From assembly GCA_903893935.1 (NCBI GenBank), contig CAITOD010000221.1, forward strand, positions 1-5,729: a DNA stretch of 5,729 nt, written 5' to 3'. This stretch comes from an uncultured Sphingomonadales bacterium. GTDB lineage: Bacteria > Pseudomonadota > Alphaproteobacteria > Sphingomonadales > Sphingomonadaceae. Numbering within the stretch: the first letter of the stretch is position 1; each line of letters begins with the position of its first letter. The position numbers were made by a program, and so were the translations under genes. Below are positions 5,513 to 5,729 of the stretch, piece by piece. The notes beneath the pieces were generated by a model. The model was not told where the DNA came from. It searched no databases and saw nothing but the letters and a program-made list of their open reading frames with translations.

Positions 5513-5729
5513 ATGGCCAGAGCCCTGCACCTCCTTAATGCCAAGAGAATCCAACACCTGAAGGCCCCTGGCCGCCATGCTGATGGAGGCGGGCTTTATC
5601 TGCGCATCACCAAGCAAGGTGCTAAGTCGTGGGTGTTCATGACCGCCAAGGGCCACGCAGGCCGCGAAGAGATCGGACTTGGCCCACTTTCTGCGGTTTC
5701 GCTGGCCAAGGCACGCGAGATTGCGGAAA
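5513..5729 (+). CDS. P4-type tyrosine integrase, N-terminal part (runs off the window)
   Basis: An open frame begins at ATG 5513 and is still open at the window edge after 72 codons, so only the first fifth or so of a protein usually near 400 residues is visible. The visible part matches the N-terminal DUF4102 arm-binding domain of P4-type phage and island integrases: LNAKRIQHLK at 8-17, then DGGGLYLRI at 24-32, GAKSWVF at 36-42, EIGLGPLSAVSLAKAREIA at 53-71. The catalytic Arg/His/Tyr core lies outside the window, so activity cannot be judged. Such enzymes integrate islands or prophages, commonly at tRNA 3' ends. The gene reads away from the catabolic operon and is preceded by a lower-GC leader with repeats. 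The ATG is the only sensible start; the in-frame GTG at 5483 runs into a stop. Confidence 0.85.
   Translation, partial: MARALHLLNAKRIQHLKAPGRHADGGGLYLRITKQGAKSWVFMTAKGHAGREEIGLGPLSAVSLAKAREIAE

Overview
The window looks like a GC-rich alphaproteobacterial chromosome, or a large accessory replicon. Its codon use and gene content are reminiscent of sphingomonads such as Novosphingobium or Sphingobium, but that placement is inferred from style and not proven by any marker gene. Two unlike regions meet near position 5300: a compact catabolic operon on the left, and the edge of an integrase-bearing mobile element on the right.

Positions 120-5085 hold five genes on the + strand, separated by gaps of only 17, 3, 12 and 5 bases, so they almost certainly form one operon. 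In order they encode a class A FAD-dependent aromatic hydroxylase, a two-domain type I extradiol (VOC-fold) ring-cleavage dioxygenase, a serine alpha/beta hydrolase with a long N-terminal helical part, a cyclase/kynurenine-formamidase-type metal hydrolase, and a fumarylacetoacetate hydrolase (FAH)-family enzyme. All key catalytic residues that can be checked are present. The set reads as a meta-cleavage pathway: hydroxylate a phenolic ring, open it next to the hydroxyl pair, then take the product apart with three different hydrolases. The substrate cannot be read from the sequence. The same classes of first-step enzymes occur in the flavanone (naringenin) pathway of Herbaspirillum. No regulator or transporter gene is present. 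A LysR-type dyad and a possible promoter lie just upstream, at 9-45.

After the operon, positions about 5100-5303 carry a decayed IS3-family insertion sequence on the - strand: a terminal inverted repeat, a leader with a ribosome binding site, and a frameshifted, deleted orfA fragment. Just beyond it is a short sequence resembling a serine-tRNA 3' end (5314-5328), a possible attachment site, although its orientation is not the usual one. A roughly 185-base leader of lower GC (about 45% by hand count) with short direct repeats follows. Then comes the start of a P4-type tyrosine integrase (5513 to the window edge), which is cut off by the window and not evidently broken.

Overall the window is a functional-looking, substrate-unknown aromatic catabolic operon abutting a site that mobile elements have used at least twice. 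I see no defence system, CRISPR array or RNA gene.
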